A stretch of 64,000 nucleotides of DNA from Methanooceanicella nereidis (GTDB taxonomy: Archaea > Halobacteriota > Methanocellia > Methanocellales > Methanocellaceae). The DNA lies in NCBI RefSeq assembly GCF_021023085.1, contig NZ_PGCK01000008.1:107737-171736 (forward strand), written 5' to 3'. The notes beneath the pieces are model-generated. The model saw nothing but the letters and a program-made list of their open reading frames with translations. It was not told where the DNA came from and did no database searches. Positions 8,849-16,855 of the stretch are shown in pieces. The position numbers and the translations under genes were made by a program. How positions within the stretch are numbered: position 1 is the stretch's first letter; each line of letters opens with the position of its first letter.

Positions 8849-9774
8849 CTATCACTCTTCTTTCTAAGTTTGGGGTCTATGATACGTTCCATGTCCCTTC
8901 CGATGAAGGCGAGGCACAGCAGTAAAAATATCAGCGCCACCAGGGGAGGTATAAGCCACCACTGCCAGTATGGCGTGAAATATATCGACCTGAAATGGGT
9001 CGCATAATACAGCAGCATCCCCCAGCTCTTGGAGGTAGGGTCGCCCAGCCCCAGGAAAGCCAGGCCGGATTCCGCAACTATCGCGTATGAGGACAGGTTC
9101 ACTATGCTGACGAATATCAAAGGCAGCACTTCGGGCACTATATGCTTCCGTATGACGTATATCGGTCCTCCTCCATGCAGCCTTGCTGATATGACGTACT
9201 TTTGCTTTTTCATAGAAAGGGTCTGCGACCTTGCTATCCTTGCGGGCTTCGCCCATGAAAAAAGGACCAGTATCATTATCACGTTCACTATGCTGGGTCC
9301 CATGAAGGCGGCTATTACTATCAATAGTGGAAAGTTGGGCAGCGCCAGGGTGATGTCGATAGCCCTTAATAATAGCTTATCCCATATCCCCCCAATATAT
9401 CCGGCAAGAATTCCGAGCACTCCGCCGCCCAGTCCGGATACCATAGCTACTGCGAGCCCTATTACAAGGCTCATCCTCGCGCCGTAACATATCTGAGACC
9501 ATATATCCATTCCAAGCTCGTCTGTCCCGAGGATATGTTCCGGTCCCGGGGCCTCCAGGGATTTTCCCGATATTGCGGAGGGTTCGTAAAAAGTGATAAA
9601 CGGGGCAAAGACGGCCATCAAGAATATCAGGAGTAAACCGACCACACCGATCTTTCCCGGTATGGTGAATTTATTTATTATATCCTGTATTGACGATATC
9701 TTTTTAATGGACCTGGAGCCGGCGTTTTTTAGGACGACTGCTTGCTTATTCGCTACAGGGTGCATCCCGGGCAT
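8845..9774 (-). CDS. Opp/Dpp/Nik-type ABC permease (DppC-like)
   Basis: A 309-residue permease with an N-terminal cytoplasmic stretch, a first TM near residues 40-60, then the family's L-G-T-D-E-L-G-x-D motif near residue 90 and the EAA loop (A-R-L-H-G-G-G-P-I-Y-V-I-R-K-H) near residue 200. This is the C-type subunit of the oligopeptide/nickel importer class. It lies between the B-type permease, three bases upstream, and the fused ATPase. Such systems import peptides, nickel or nickel-metallophore complexes; context favours metal. Confidence 0.92.
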   Translation of the reverse strand: MPGMHPVANKQAVVLKNAGSRSIKKISSIQDIINKFTIPGKIGVVGLLLIFLMAVFAPFITFYEPSAISGKSLEAPGPEHILGTDELGMDIWSQICYGARMSLVIGLAVAMVSGLGGGVLGILAGYIGGIWDKLLLRAIDITLALPNFPLLIVIAAFMGPSIVNVIMILVLFSWAKPARIARSQTLSMKKQKYVISARLHGGGPIYVIRKHIVPEVLPLIFVSIVNLSSYAIVAESGLAFLGLGDPTSKSWGMLLYYATHFRSIYFTPYWQWWLIPPLVALIFLLLCLAFIGRDMERIIDPKLRKKSDR

Positions 9775-9777
9775 TTT

Positions 9778-10773
9778 TTACACCTCTGCCGATTCTGTTC
9801 TCGGGTCGAGGCGCTTATACAGCGCATCCACAAGATAATTAGCGGTCAGTATGCTTATCGCCATGACCAGCATGATCCCCTGTATGAGCGGGTAGTCCCT
9901 AGCTATCACGGCATTTCTTAACAGTGTGCCGATGCCGGGATAGTTGAACACGTTCTCGACAAGCACTGCGCCTCCGACAAGCATGCCGAGCTGGAAGCCG
10001 ACTCTTGTCACTACGGGCAGCAAAGCGTTCCGGAGCGCGTGCCTGTTCCAGACAAGCCGTTCGCCGATGCCCTTTGCTCGTGCAGTCCTTATATAGTCCC
10101 TTGTCATGACCGTGACGAGAGTATTTCTCGTGAGAAGGTATACGCCCGTAAGCTGCGTAAATGCGAGGGTTATCATCGGTAAAAACGCATGGTAAGCTAT
10201 GTCCCATATCTGGTCCGGCAGGCCCGCATATCGTGCGAACGGGGTGATCGCGCCCGCCAGCGGGAAGATTTTCAGATAAACGGCAAATGTGAGCAGCAGA
10301 ACAATGCCTAACAGGAATGACGGGATCTCGGCGAAACTTATCAGGCCGACGATCATGAGCTTGTCAGCGGCACCTTCTCTTCTTTTAGCGGAAAATATGC
10401 CTAAGGATATCCCTGCCAGAGTACTTATTATCGTGGCCCCGAGCACTATCAGCACTGTCCAGGGCAAATGGGTCCATATAGCCTGCAGCACAGAGACCTT
10501 ATAATAAATGCTCATCCCGAAGTCGCCGGTGAACAGTGACATGACATAACTGATGAACTGCTCATAGACCGGCCTGTCAAGGCCGTAATAGCTAATATAG
10601 TACAGCCGCTGCTCTTCCGTGAGTATCGAGACCACTTCACCCTCCGCATCCCCCGAAAGGAGTAAGAACGGGTCTCCGGGCATCATCCGGGGGAGGAAAA
10701 AGTTAAGGATGAGTATAATGGAAAGGGTGATAGCGTATTGTACTATCATGCCCTTCCTGTCGCTTTTTTTCAT
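9778..10773 (-). CDS. Opp/Dpp/Nik-type ABC permease (DppB-like)
   Basis: A 331-residue B-type permease with the usual N-terminal TM (residues 10-27), the F-L-P-R-M-M-P-G-D-P motif directly after it, and the EAA loop (T-A-R-A-K-G-I-G-E-R-L-V) near residue 235. It overlaps the upstream methyltransferase gene by four bases, so the methyltransferase is built into the transporter operon rather than lying next to it by chance. Confidence 0.92.
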   Translation of the reverse strand: MKKSDRKGMIVQYAITLSIILILNFFLPRMMPGDPFLLLSGDAEGEVVSILTEEQRLYYISYYGLDRPVYEQFISYVMSLFTGDFGMSIYYKVSVLQAIWTHLPWTVLIVLGATIISTLAGISLGIFSAKRREGAADKLMIVGLISFAEIPSFLLGIVLLLTFAVYLKIFPLAGAITPFARYAGLPDQIWDIAYHAFLPMITLAFTQLTGVYLLTRNTLVTVMTRDYIRTARAKGIGERLVWNRHALRNALLPVVTRVGFQLGMLVGGAVLVENVFNYPGIGTLLRNAVIARDYPLIQGIMLVMAISILTANYLVDALYKRLDPRTESAEV

Positions 10774-11615
10774 TTGTTGTTTTTCTCCCAGACCATCATT
10801 CCCGTGACAGCGATCGTCTCGGATCGATATTTTCCATCATTGGACCGTTCCTGGAAGTATTCTCTCATGCGGCCTTTCATTTCCTCGTCTATGTCCTTCG
10901 TGCTGCTGAAGAACCCTGAGACGGTCTCGACCATGTCCTCTACGGTCTCATCGCTATTCCATATGTCCCTCTTAATCTTTATCTCGGGCCTGTATCCCAT
11001 TGTGTAAAGGTACATGAACGGCAGGTAGAACCCATGAGTAATTTCCCTGAACTCCTCGTTGAAGAGCATTTTGTATAGTTCATTGTACGAGCTGTCCCAT
11101 TTCCTGTTCACCCAGCCGCTGTAGTAGCATACTCCTTTCGAGGCATCGAGCATCATGTCGAACGTCTCCGGGCCGTTAATCCCGGGTGTCATTGACGCGA
11201 TGACGAGGTCGAACTTACCCTTGAAGCCCATGGAATCGAGGTCGATGTCCTTCCATGCGCTGTGGATCGTCTTGATGTTAGATATGCCATCTTCTGCCGC
11301 GCTTTTTTCGAGCCTTTTTAGCATCTCTGCGGATATGTCCACTGCCGTGACCTTCGCTCCCATCTTTGCGAGAGGGAGGGCGAAGGTGCCCGGGCCCGAA
11401 CCTATATCGAGTACCTCCGCATCTTCTATCTTCAAGCCGGTGCTCTGGATAAAATCCAGTACGGTCCTTAGTTTACCTTCTTTTCTGTCGCTGGAGACGT
11501 AGTCGCCATATTTTTCCGCTCTTTTATCCCAGAAGGATGCCTGTCTCGGTCCCCGGCCGATAGCTGGCGTCGCCTGATGCCAGTACTCAAACCAATTTTT
11601 TGTGTTCTCATCCAT
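10770..11615 (-). CDS. Class I SAM methyltransferase within the importer operon
   Basis: A Rossmann-fold methyltransferase. Motif I is V-L-D-I-G-S-G-P-G-T-F-A-L-P, followed by V-T-A-V-D-I-S and a P-G-I-N motif after strand 4 (S-M-T-P-G-I-N). From the Met at 11615 (MDENTKNW) it has 281 residues; a start at 11630 is also open. It resembles the methyltransferase at 15667-16536 in length, motif order and the same P-G-I-N box, so the two are probably paralogues. It is coupled to the binding protein upstream and the permease downstream. Its substrate is unknown; an imported or exported metal ligand is one possibility. Confidence 0.85.
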   Translation of the reverse strand: MDENTKNWFEYWHQATPAIGRGPRQASFWDKRAEKYGDYVSSDRKEGKLRTVLDFIQSTGLKIEDAEVLDIGSGPGTFALPLAKMGAKVTAVDISAEMLKRLEKSAAEDGISNIKTIHSAWKDIDLDSMGFKGKFDLVIASMTPGINGPETFDMMLDASKGVCYYSGWVNRKWDSSYNELYKMLFNEEFREITHGFYLPFMYLYTMGYRPEIKIKRDIWNSDETVEDMVETVSGFFSSTKDIDEEMKGRMREYFQERSNDGKYRSETIAVTGMMVWEKNNK

Positions 11616-11620
11616 TATCG

Positions 11621-13309
11621 TCACACCCATGCGATCTCTGTACGGTCGAGATACGAGAGTTTGCTGTGTGTCACCTCATGGTGGTCGAACATGTTCATCC
11701 AGCCGTCATACACCGTCGGGCGGTATGCTTCATAGCTGGCTGTATAATACAGCGGCACGCTGGGTACATCTTCCGCCAGGACTTCCTGCAATTTGTAGAT
11801 TATCTGTTTACGCTTCTCGGTATCAGTCTCTTTAAGCTGCTCGAGCGCCAGTTTGTCGACCTCGTCGTTCTGGTATCCGATAAGAGGCCTTCCATGGCTC
11901 GCTCCCTGCATACCGAAATTAGTGCCGCAGAACTTAGTCCTCAGATAGTCTGCGTCTCCGCCCCATCCTCCGTAGCCGTTTATGGCTATCTCGAAGTCGC
12001 CCTGCTTCAGTTTCGTGTCACGTGATTTGCTTTCCACTGCCTGGATCGTGACATCTATTCCTGCCTCCTTAAGGCGCTCTTTAACGAGTTCTCCTATTCT
12101 TGCCTCGCCACTCGCTAATATCAGGGTGAAGGATAGTTTCTTGCCATTCTTGTCCATTATGCCGTCGCCATCGCTATCCTTCCAGCCAGCGTCAGCCAGT
12201 ACCTGTTTTGCCTTATTGGCGTCATGCTCGTACTGCGGTATGTTTTCGTTGTACCAGATATGGTCCTGCGGGAGTATTCCCATGCTTCCGGGCTTTCCTG
12301 CTCCCCTGCCGACCTTCTCGACAAGTTCATCTCTGTCGATCGCGTATGCGAACGCCTGCCTTACAGCCTTATCCTTAAGGATGGAGTTCTTGTTCTCGTT
12401 AAAGGACAGTTCGTATCCCCATATAGCCGGCTGCTGGAATACGTATACGCCCGGGTCACTCTTGAACATGTCAATAGTATCGGGGGATAGTCCCGTGAAG
12501 TCTATTTCGTTCTGCTGGAACGAGACCAGCGAATCACTAACGGGTACGAACTCGATGTTCTTCACTCTGGGCGTTGGCCCCCAGAAGTTCTCGTTCGCCA
12601 CAAACTTGTATGTGCCGTGCTCCTTGCTGTACTCGGCAAGCTTGTACGGGCCGGTACCGATAACAGCCTCGGGTGCGCTGTAAGTGTTCGGGTCAGAGAC
12701 ATCACTCCAGATATGCTCCGGGATTATCTTGAATGAATAAAGCTGGTATATGAACGGTGCGATGGGCTGGGAAAGGGTCATCTTGATCGTATGGTCATCG
12801 ATGACGGTGACGCTCTCTATGGCAGACAGGTCAGCTCCGGACACCGGGGGGTGCGCCGTGACATATTCTATACTAAATTTGACGTCATCTGCAGTGAAGT
12901 CCTCTCTGTCCTGCCATTTTACGTTCTTTCTCAGGTAGAACGTGTACTCTTTACCATCTGCGCCAATATCCCATTTCTCGGCAAGCCATGGCACAATGCC
13001 CTTATCGTCCTTCTCTACAAGGGCATCAAAGATAAGGTTCATCTTGAAACTTCCCGGACCCCTGGGATAGTGCTGGAACGGTGTAGGATATCCATAATCC
13101 CCGCCCGCCAGATGAATGGTATCCACTATCCCTGGCGAAACGAACTGGCTTCCTGTGCCCGGGTTCTGCGTCGGGGTGCCTGAAGGATCTGGCTGTGACC
13201 GGGTCACGCATCCGGAAAATATCATCGTTAAACATAGACAGGCCGCTATAAGGCCCATAAAAAAATTATTCCTACGAATTTTTACAAAACCTTTCAAATT
13301 TGGTCTCAT
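11621..13309 (-). CDS. Opp/Dpp/Nik-type solute-binding lipoprotein
   Basis: A 562-residue family 5 extracellular binding protein. The N-terminus has a basic head, a hydrophobic stretch and a lipobox I-F-S-G-C near residue 34, then a Pro/Gly/Thr-rich linker. Family features include F-Y-L-R-K-N-V-K-W-Q-D-R-E near residue 150, the I-G-T-G-P-Y-K-L motif near residue 215 and the V-R-Q-A-F-A-Y-A-I-D-R region near residue 310. It is the first gene of the five-gene operon and faces a long AT-rich divergent spacer. Family 5 members bind peptides, nickel, haem or metallophores; the ligand here cannot be read from sequence. Confidence 0.9.
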   Translation of the reverse strand: MRPNLKGFVKIRRNNFFMGLIAACLCLTMIFSGCVTRSQPDPSGTPTQNPGTGSQFVSPGIVDTIHLAGGDYGYPTPFQHYPRGPGSFKMNLIFDALVEKDDKGIVPWLAEKWDIGADGKEYTFYLRKNVKWQDREDFTADDVKFSIEYVTAHPPVSGADLSAIESVTVIDDHTIKMTLSQPIAPFIYQLYSFKIIPEHIWSDVSDPNTYSAPEAVIGTGPYKLAEYSKEHGTYKFVANENFWGPTPRVKNIEFVPVSDSLVSFQQNEIDFTGLSPDTIDMFKSDPGVYVFQQPAIWGYELSFNENKNSILKDKAVRQAFAYAIDRDELVEKVGRGAGKPGSMGILPQDHIWYNENIPQYEHDANKAKQVLADAGWKDSDGDGIMDKNGKKLSFTLILASGEARIGELVKERLKEAGIDVTIQAVESKSRDTKLKQGDFEIAINGYGGWGGDADYLRTKFCGTNFGMQGASHGRPLIGYQNDEVDKLALEQLKETDTEKRKQIIYKLQEVLAEDVPSVPLYYTASYEAYRPTVYDGWMNMFDHHEVTHSKLSYLDRTEIAWV

Positions 13310-13663
13310 CGAACTACCTCTGTCTAAAGGGCTGACAATCGCTAGTTGTCGGTAATTTATGATAATTAGTAATAATATTTAAAAATATCGTAACACTAAA
13401 AGAGTAAAAATATTAATTATTTAAGTGAGTAAATAATCTTTATAAAATTTATTTTTAGAAAATCTCTCATAATTATCGCTTTACATTAAGATTATTTAAT
13501 AAATTTTCATGTTATAGGTGATGTCTTAATGACATTAAATATACATAAAATTCTTAAATTAATGAAAAGTATTTTGTATAATAATAGTTATTACATTTTT
13601 TAAAGTTTGTAATACAAATTTAGAAACATTACAAATTTTCTAAAATGACAACGGGCGTTAAAC
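13310..13663. promoter_or_regulatory. Long AT-rich divergent regulatory spacer
   Basis: About 350 bp without a gene, very AT-rich, between the importer operon (leftward) and the CooC-like gene (rightward). It contains GTAACAC at 13390-13396, the reverse complement of GTGTTAC, about 80 bp upstream of the importer start, and TTTGTAATACAAATT near 13609-13623, an imperfect palindrome about 40 bp upstream of the CooC-like gene. Several TATA-like words occur. No conserved RNA structure is evident to me. Confidence 0.5.
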
Positions 13664-14419
13664 ATGAAGATAGCAGTTTGCGGAAAAGGCGGTTGCGGGA
13701 AGAGCACCGTGTCGGCATTGTTGGCTAAATGTATGGCGAAAAAGGGGAATAAAGTCCTTGTAGTGGATATCGACGAGTCCAACTATGGGCTTCACAGTCA
13801 TCTAGGGCTTGATATGCCTGAAACCCTCATTGACCATTTCGGCGGTAAAAAGGAGTACGGCAAAAAGATGCAGGCGGCCAGGGAGGAGCAGAGGAATAGC
13901 ATCTTTGACCGGAAATGGAAGATAGGGGACATACCTTCTGATCTCATAGCGTCAAAGGGCGGTATTAAACTCATTTCAGTGGGCAAGATCCAGGATTTCG
14001 GCGAGGGCTGTGCATGCCCGCTGGGATCTTTATCCAGGCAGTTTTTCGAGAATCTCGAGCTAAATGACAATGAGGTCGTAATAGCCGATACCGAGGCCGG
14101 TATCGAACACCTGGGCAGGTCTATTGAGCGCGGATTTGATTTCATCCTTATTATCGTCGATCCTTCCTACGAGTCCCTGAGGCTTTCGAAGAAGATAGAG
14201 GATATCACGAAGGATAATGTGGGCAAGGCCTATATTGTTCTTAACAGGGTCGAAGACGGTGTAAAGGACATTATGATGGGATCACTGGACAAAGATAAGG
14301 TAGCAGCGATCATACCGGTAAACAAGGATCTTTTCAAGGCGTCTCTTGCCGGGAAAGAGTTCGATTCCGATATTAGGGAGATAGATGGCCTGGCCGAATT
14401 CTTGATAAATAACAATTAA
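13664..14419 (+). CDS. CooC-like nickel-insertion ATPase
   Basis: A 251-residue SIMIBI-class (MinD-type) ATPase. It begins with the deviant Walker A C-G-K-G-G-C-G-K-S-T with the signature first Lys, has V-V-D-I-D-E-S-N (Walker A') and A-D-T-E-A-G-I-E-H (Walker B region). Near residue 118 it carries G-C-A-C-P-L-G, the C-x-C motif that in CooC forms the dimer metal site. CooC proteins load nickel into carbon monoxide dehydrogenase with ATP. No CODH gene is in this window, so the client is elsewhere or different. It is transcribed away from the importer operon and ends in a clear terminator. Confidence 0.88.
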   Translation: MKIAVCGKGGCGKSTVSALLAKCMAKKGNKVLVVDIDESNYGLHSHLGLDMPETLIDHFGGKKEYGKKMQAAREEQRNSIFDRKWKIGDIPSDLIASKGGIKLISVGKIQDFGEGCACPLGSLSRQFFENLELNDNEVVIADTEAGIEHLGRSIERGFDFILIIVDPSYESLRLSKKIEDITKDNVGKAYIVLNRVEDGVKDIMMGSLDKDKVAAIIPVNKDLFKASLAGKEFDSDIREIDGLAEFLINNN

Positions 14420-14427
14420 AATATTAA

Positions 14428-14460
14428 GGCAAAAAGAATGCTTATTTTTGCCATTTACTT
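14428..14460 (+). terminator. Hairpin terminator after the CooC-like gene
   Basis: Perfect stem GGCAAAAA / TTTTTGCC (14428-14435 with 14445-14452), nine-base loop, followed by the T-rich ATTTACTTTTTATT. It sits nine bases after the stop codon. Confidence 0.65.
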
Positions 14461-14582
14461 TTTATTATCATCTAAGATAACTTAATCATTACATTAATGA
14501 ATCGATGAATAACCTTTAAAAATTTTACATTTTTTATTTATTTATCAGTAATATATATTAATTAGTAACACTTTTTTTGTTA

Positions 14583-14715
14583 TTGATAAGAATGTGAAAA
14601 GGGGATATTGTCGCAGGTTTCCCCGGTTACCTGTTAAAATGTGGCAAAGGATGGTTTCCGGTTTAATGCATTCTTAGAAAACCGAAGACCCCTCTTCAGG
14701 GGTCTTTATCTTTTA
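14583..14715 (+). ncRNA. Candidate small RNA with two hairpins and terminator
   Basis: In the 479-bp gap between convergent genes, a TATA-like ATATATATTA (14551-14560) and a GTAACAC box (14565-14571) precede a GC-richer island. The island holds a stem CGGTTT/AAACCG (14659-14664 with 14679-14684) directly followed by a nine-pair stem AAGACCCCT/AGGGGTCTT (14685-14706) with a CTTC loop and a T-rich tail. Promoter, compact body and terminator suggest an independent transcript of about 130 nt. A 12-codon frame (ATG at 14639) also lies inside, so a tiny peptide cannot be excluded. The rest of the gap, to 14898, is AT-rich with another GTGTTAC at 14816-14822. Confidence 0.35.
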
Positions 14716-14898
14716 TGGTCTTGATCATGGATCGATGCCTTTTTATCATATCGTTCGCCAGGGGCAGTTTTATCGTAAAAGATATGAACGGGATAAAAGG
14801 CCTTTAGATGACTTCGTGTTACCGGATCAATAATTTATATTACTAATTATATATTATTTTTCAAAAAACAGGATCATGACGATAATAAAAAAGAAGGT

Positions 14899-15627
14899 TT
14901 ACCATCCTCTGGTGTATTCCTCAAAGCATGGTATGCAGACAAATCCGCCGTCCTGTACCCTTGCGCGGGACTCCGAGACCATCTCGCCGCACTTTGAACA
15001 TTTGACGGACCTGAATATCATGGCCTTTTTTGGCACTTCAGCTTCGACATGCCTGATGTCGAACAATCTTTCCGCAGGAAGCCCCATTATCCTGCTGCAA
15101 ACGCCCTCCTTACGGCGATCGAACTGGTACTTTTCGCTCTCGTCGGCCTCTCCGGACATGACCTTGCTCCTGAGCCTGCCCATTTCCGGGTCGATCTCGT
15201 CGATGCTGAACGTATCCTTCAAGGCTATCCTGACGGCCTTATCGTTCTTCCTGTCTATGAAAGTATATACGTTCTTGCCGTGATCCTTGAATATCAGGTT
15301 TCCTTTTCCGACAGTGCATCCAGTGACCACCTGGATTGCGTCAACTCCGCACGCGTCATTCTCGACGATGGCCACAAGGTCCTCATCGATATCTCGTTCC
15401 GCGGAAAGCTCTTTAATTGCGGTCTCAGCTGCCCTATAGCCTATGGTGAGGCCGGGGCAAGTGTGTCCATGGAACTCTACGACTTCATGAAAAGACTTTA
15501 TTTTCGGCCCATGGTGATGATGTTCATGTTCATGTTCATGTTCATGTTCATGCTCATGGCTATGTTCATGGCTGTGATCGTGATCGTGATGATGGTGCTC
15601 GTGTTCATGTGAATGTTCTTTATGCAT
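14899..15627 (-). CDS. His-rich FmdE-family protein with C-terminal zinc ribbon
   Basis: Three parts are visible. An N-terminal histidine/glutamate/aspartate tract of about 40 residues (repeated HEH, HDH and HHHH) resembles the metal-storage tails of HypB, SlyD or CooJ. A middle FmdE domain follows with F-H-G-H-T-C-P-G near residue 56 and the Cys-rich N-D-A-C-G-V-D-A-I-Q and G-C-T-V-G-K-G segments. The C-terminus has a C-x2-C...C-x2-C ribbon (V-K-C-S-K-C-G and F-V-C-I-P-C-F). The Met at 15627 follows GGTGA; a start at 15648 adds seven residues. It is the second gene of an operon with a methyltransferase. Likely a nickel- or cobalt-binding protein; the ion is inferred. Confidence 0.88.
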   Translation of the reverse strand: MHKEHSHEHEHHHHDHDHSHEHSHEHEHEHEHEHEHHHHGPKIKSFHEVVEFHGHTCPGLTIGYRAAETAIKELSAERDIDEDLVAIVENDACGVDAIQVVTGCTVGKGNLIFKDHGKNVYTFIDRKNDKAVRIALKDTFSIDEIDPEMGRLRSKVMSGEADESEKYQFDRRKEGVCSRIMGLPAERLFDIRHVEAEVPKKAMIFRSVKCSKCGEMVSESRARVQDGGFVCIPCFEEYTRGW

Positions 15628-15666
15628 ATTTTCACCAGCTTTTTTCATCCATTATTTATTAAATAT

Positions 15667-16536
15667 CTATGAGGCATTATAGCCGATATTCTTTTCCCGG
15701 CTGACATCCCAGTGAAGGACGCATACAGTCCTTACCTTGCCGAGCTCATATTTTCCGTTAACCGAGCGGGAATGGATGAAGTCCCGCACTTTATTCACTT
15801 TTTCAGCGTCCATGAGTGTGAACGCACCGAAATACCTGACGAACTCCTCCGTCACTTCCTCTGCCGGGGCTCGAGAGCCCGACCTGTACCTGAATACCTT
15901 CAGCTTCGGATCCCTTCCGGAGTCGCACAGGACATTATAAGGATAAAGGATACGGAAAGCGTCGATGGTATAGCTTTTTTCCATGACCTCATTCCATAAT
16001 CCGACCAGAAGCTCGAACTGAGTAAAGTCACCCGCGACATAGCAGCAACTTCTTCTTGAGAACTTTTCCATCCTGAAAAGAGAATACGTATCGTTAATAC
16101 CCGGGCAAAATGCTGAAAAAACAAGATCATACTTCTTTTCCAGATCAAAAGTTTCCCATCTTGACTGGACCGGGCTAATATTCGTGAGACCGTTAACGTA
16201 AGCGGCCGATAACAGCTTTGAGATCATCATGCCGGACGGATCGAGTCCCGTAACATGGCTCGCATCCCGCGCAAAAGGAATTGCGTAAGTCCCGGTGCCG
16301 CATCCAATGTCCAGGACGGTATCACGAGGCTTGAACATCCCTTCTTCGTAAAGATAACGAATGACATCGTCGTTCATCGGGTCGCCGCACATGACCGGCT
16401 CGCAACACATTTCTGCGATATAGTCCCAGTATGCGTTCCATCCTGCTCCGATATCCCTATAATGTACGGCCGGAGATATCGTTAATGCGTTATCCCAGGC
16501 TTTTTTCCAGTCGGTCAGTTCAAGCATGCAGCTCAT
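15667..16536 (-). CDS. Class I SAM methyltransferase, paralogue of the importer-linked enzyme
   Basis: A 289-residue Rossmann methyltransferase with motif I V-L-D-I-G-C-G-T-G-T-Y-A-I-P near residue 77, V-T-G-L-D-P-S, and C-P-G-I-N near residue 148, matching the P-G-I-N box of the enzyme at 10770-11615. The N-terminal 60 residues are specific. It lies 39 bp upstream of the preferred start of the His-rich FmdE gene in the same operon. GTGTTAC at 16573-16579 lies about 37 bp upstream of its start. Having paralogues in both operons ties the two together functionally; the methyl acceptor is unknown. Confidence 0.85.
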   Translation of the reverse strand: MSCMLELTDWKKAWDNALTISPAVHYRDIGAGWNAYWDYIAEMCCEPVMCGDPMNDDVIRYLYEEGMFKPRDTVLDIGCGTGTYAIPFARDASHVTGLDPSGMMISKLLSAAYVNGLTNISPVQSRWETFDLEKKYDLVFSAFCPGINDTYSLFRMEKFSRRSCCYVAGDFTQFELLVGLWNEVMEKSYTIDAFRILYPYNVLCDSGRDPKLKVFRYRSGSRAPAEEVTEEFVRYFGAFTLMDAEKVNKVRDFIHSRSVNGKYELGKVRTVCVLHWDVSREKNIGYNAS

Positions 16537-16572
16537 CCTGAATTTTTAAATTGAAGTAAAATTGAATATGTC

Positions 16573-16640
16573 GTGTTACTATTTAAAATTTGTTTAACAC
16601 TTATTATTCAAAATAATTTTAAATATTATATAATATTAAA
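16573..16640 (-). promoter_or_regulatory. Promoter region of the methyltransferase-FmdE operon
   Basis: A symmetric AATATTATATAATATT (about 16622-16637) can act as a TATA box in both directions. On the minus strand it lies roughly 90 bp before the methyltransferase start, with GTGTTAC (16573-16579) and TTTAACACTT (16593-16602) between them, a plausible operator position. Confidence 0.4.
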
Positions 16641-16641
16641 T

Positions 16642-16696
16642 GCCGGGCATAATAATATACAAGAGGTGAACACTGATATTGATGATAATGCCCGGC
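16642..16696 (+). other. Nine-base-pair hairpin enclosing a strong ribosome-binding sequence
   Basis: GCCGGGCAT (16642-16650) pairs perfectly with ATGCCCGGC (16688-16696). The loop contains AGAGGTGA, an excellent match to the 3' end of archaeal 16S rRNA, followed by TTGATGATAATG, a frame of only a few codons that ends just after the stem. It could be a leader structure, an attenuator or a minus-strand element; function is not known. Confidence 0.35.
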
Positions 16697-16756
16697 TTTT
16701 AAAGGCGGTTACTTTACCACGTTTTTAGTGCATGCGTTTTGATAGGAGGGTTAAAT

Positions 16757-16855
16757 TTGTCTTTTACGCATGTTTTTTACGTTTTAGTGGTTTGCTTTGT
16801 ACTATTGGATCTCTCTGAGGATTCTTATGCATCATATTCTGATGCAATACAATAA
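16757..16855 (+). CDS. Candidate small ORF, 32 residues, hydrophobic N-terminal half
   Basis: A TTG start at 16757 is preceded by AGGAGG (16744-16749) with seven-base spacing, one of the best ribosome sites in the window. The product begins MSFTHVFYVLVVCFVLL, long enough for one membrane helix, and ends in an acidic Ser/Asp/Tyr-rich tail. A TATA-like palindrome lies about 120 bp upstream. It sits alone between the metal-handling genes and the LeuB-type operon. I do not recognise it; a chance frame behind a chance purine run is the alternative. Confidence 0.35.
   Translation: MSFTHVFYVLVVCFVLLDLSEDSYASYSDAIQ

Noticed and set aside
15484..15612. ATGTTC/CATGTT tandem sequence, possible microsatellite or plus-strand hydrophobic protein
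   Set aside because: It is the complement of the His/Glu codons of the FmdE protein; the plus-strand frame is a shadow with Met/Phe/Val only.
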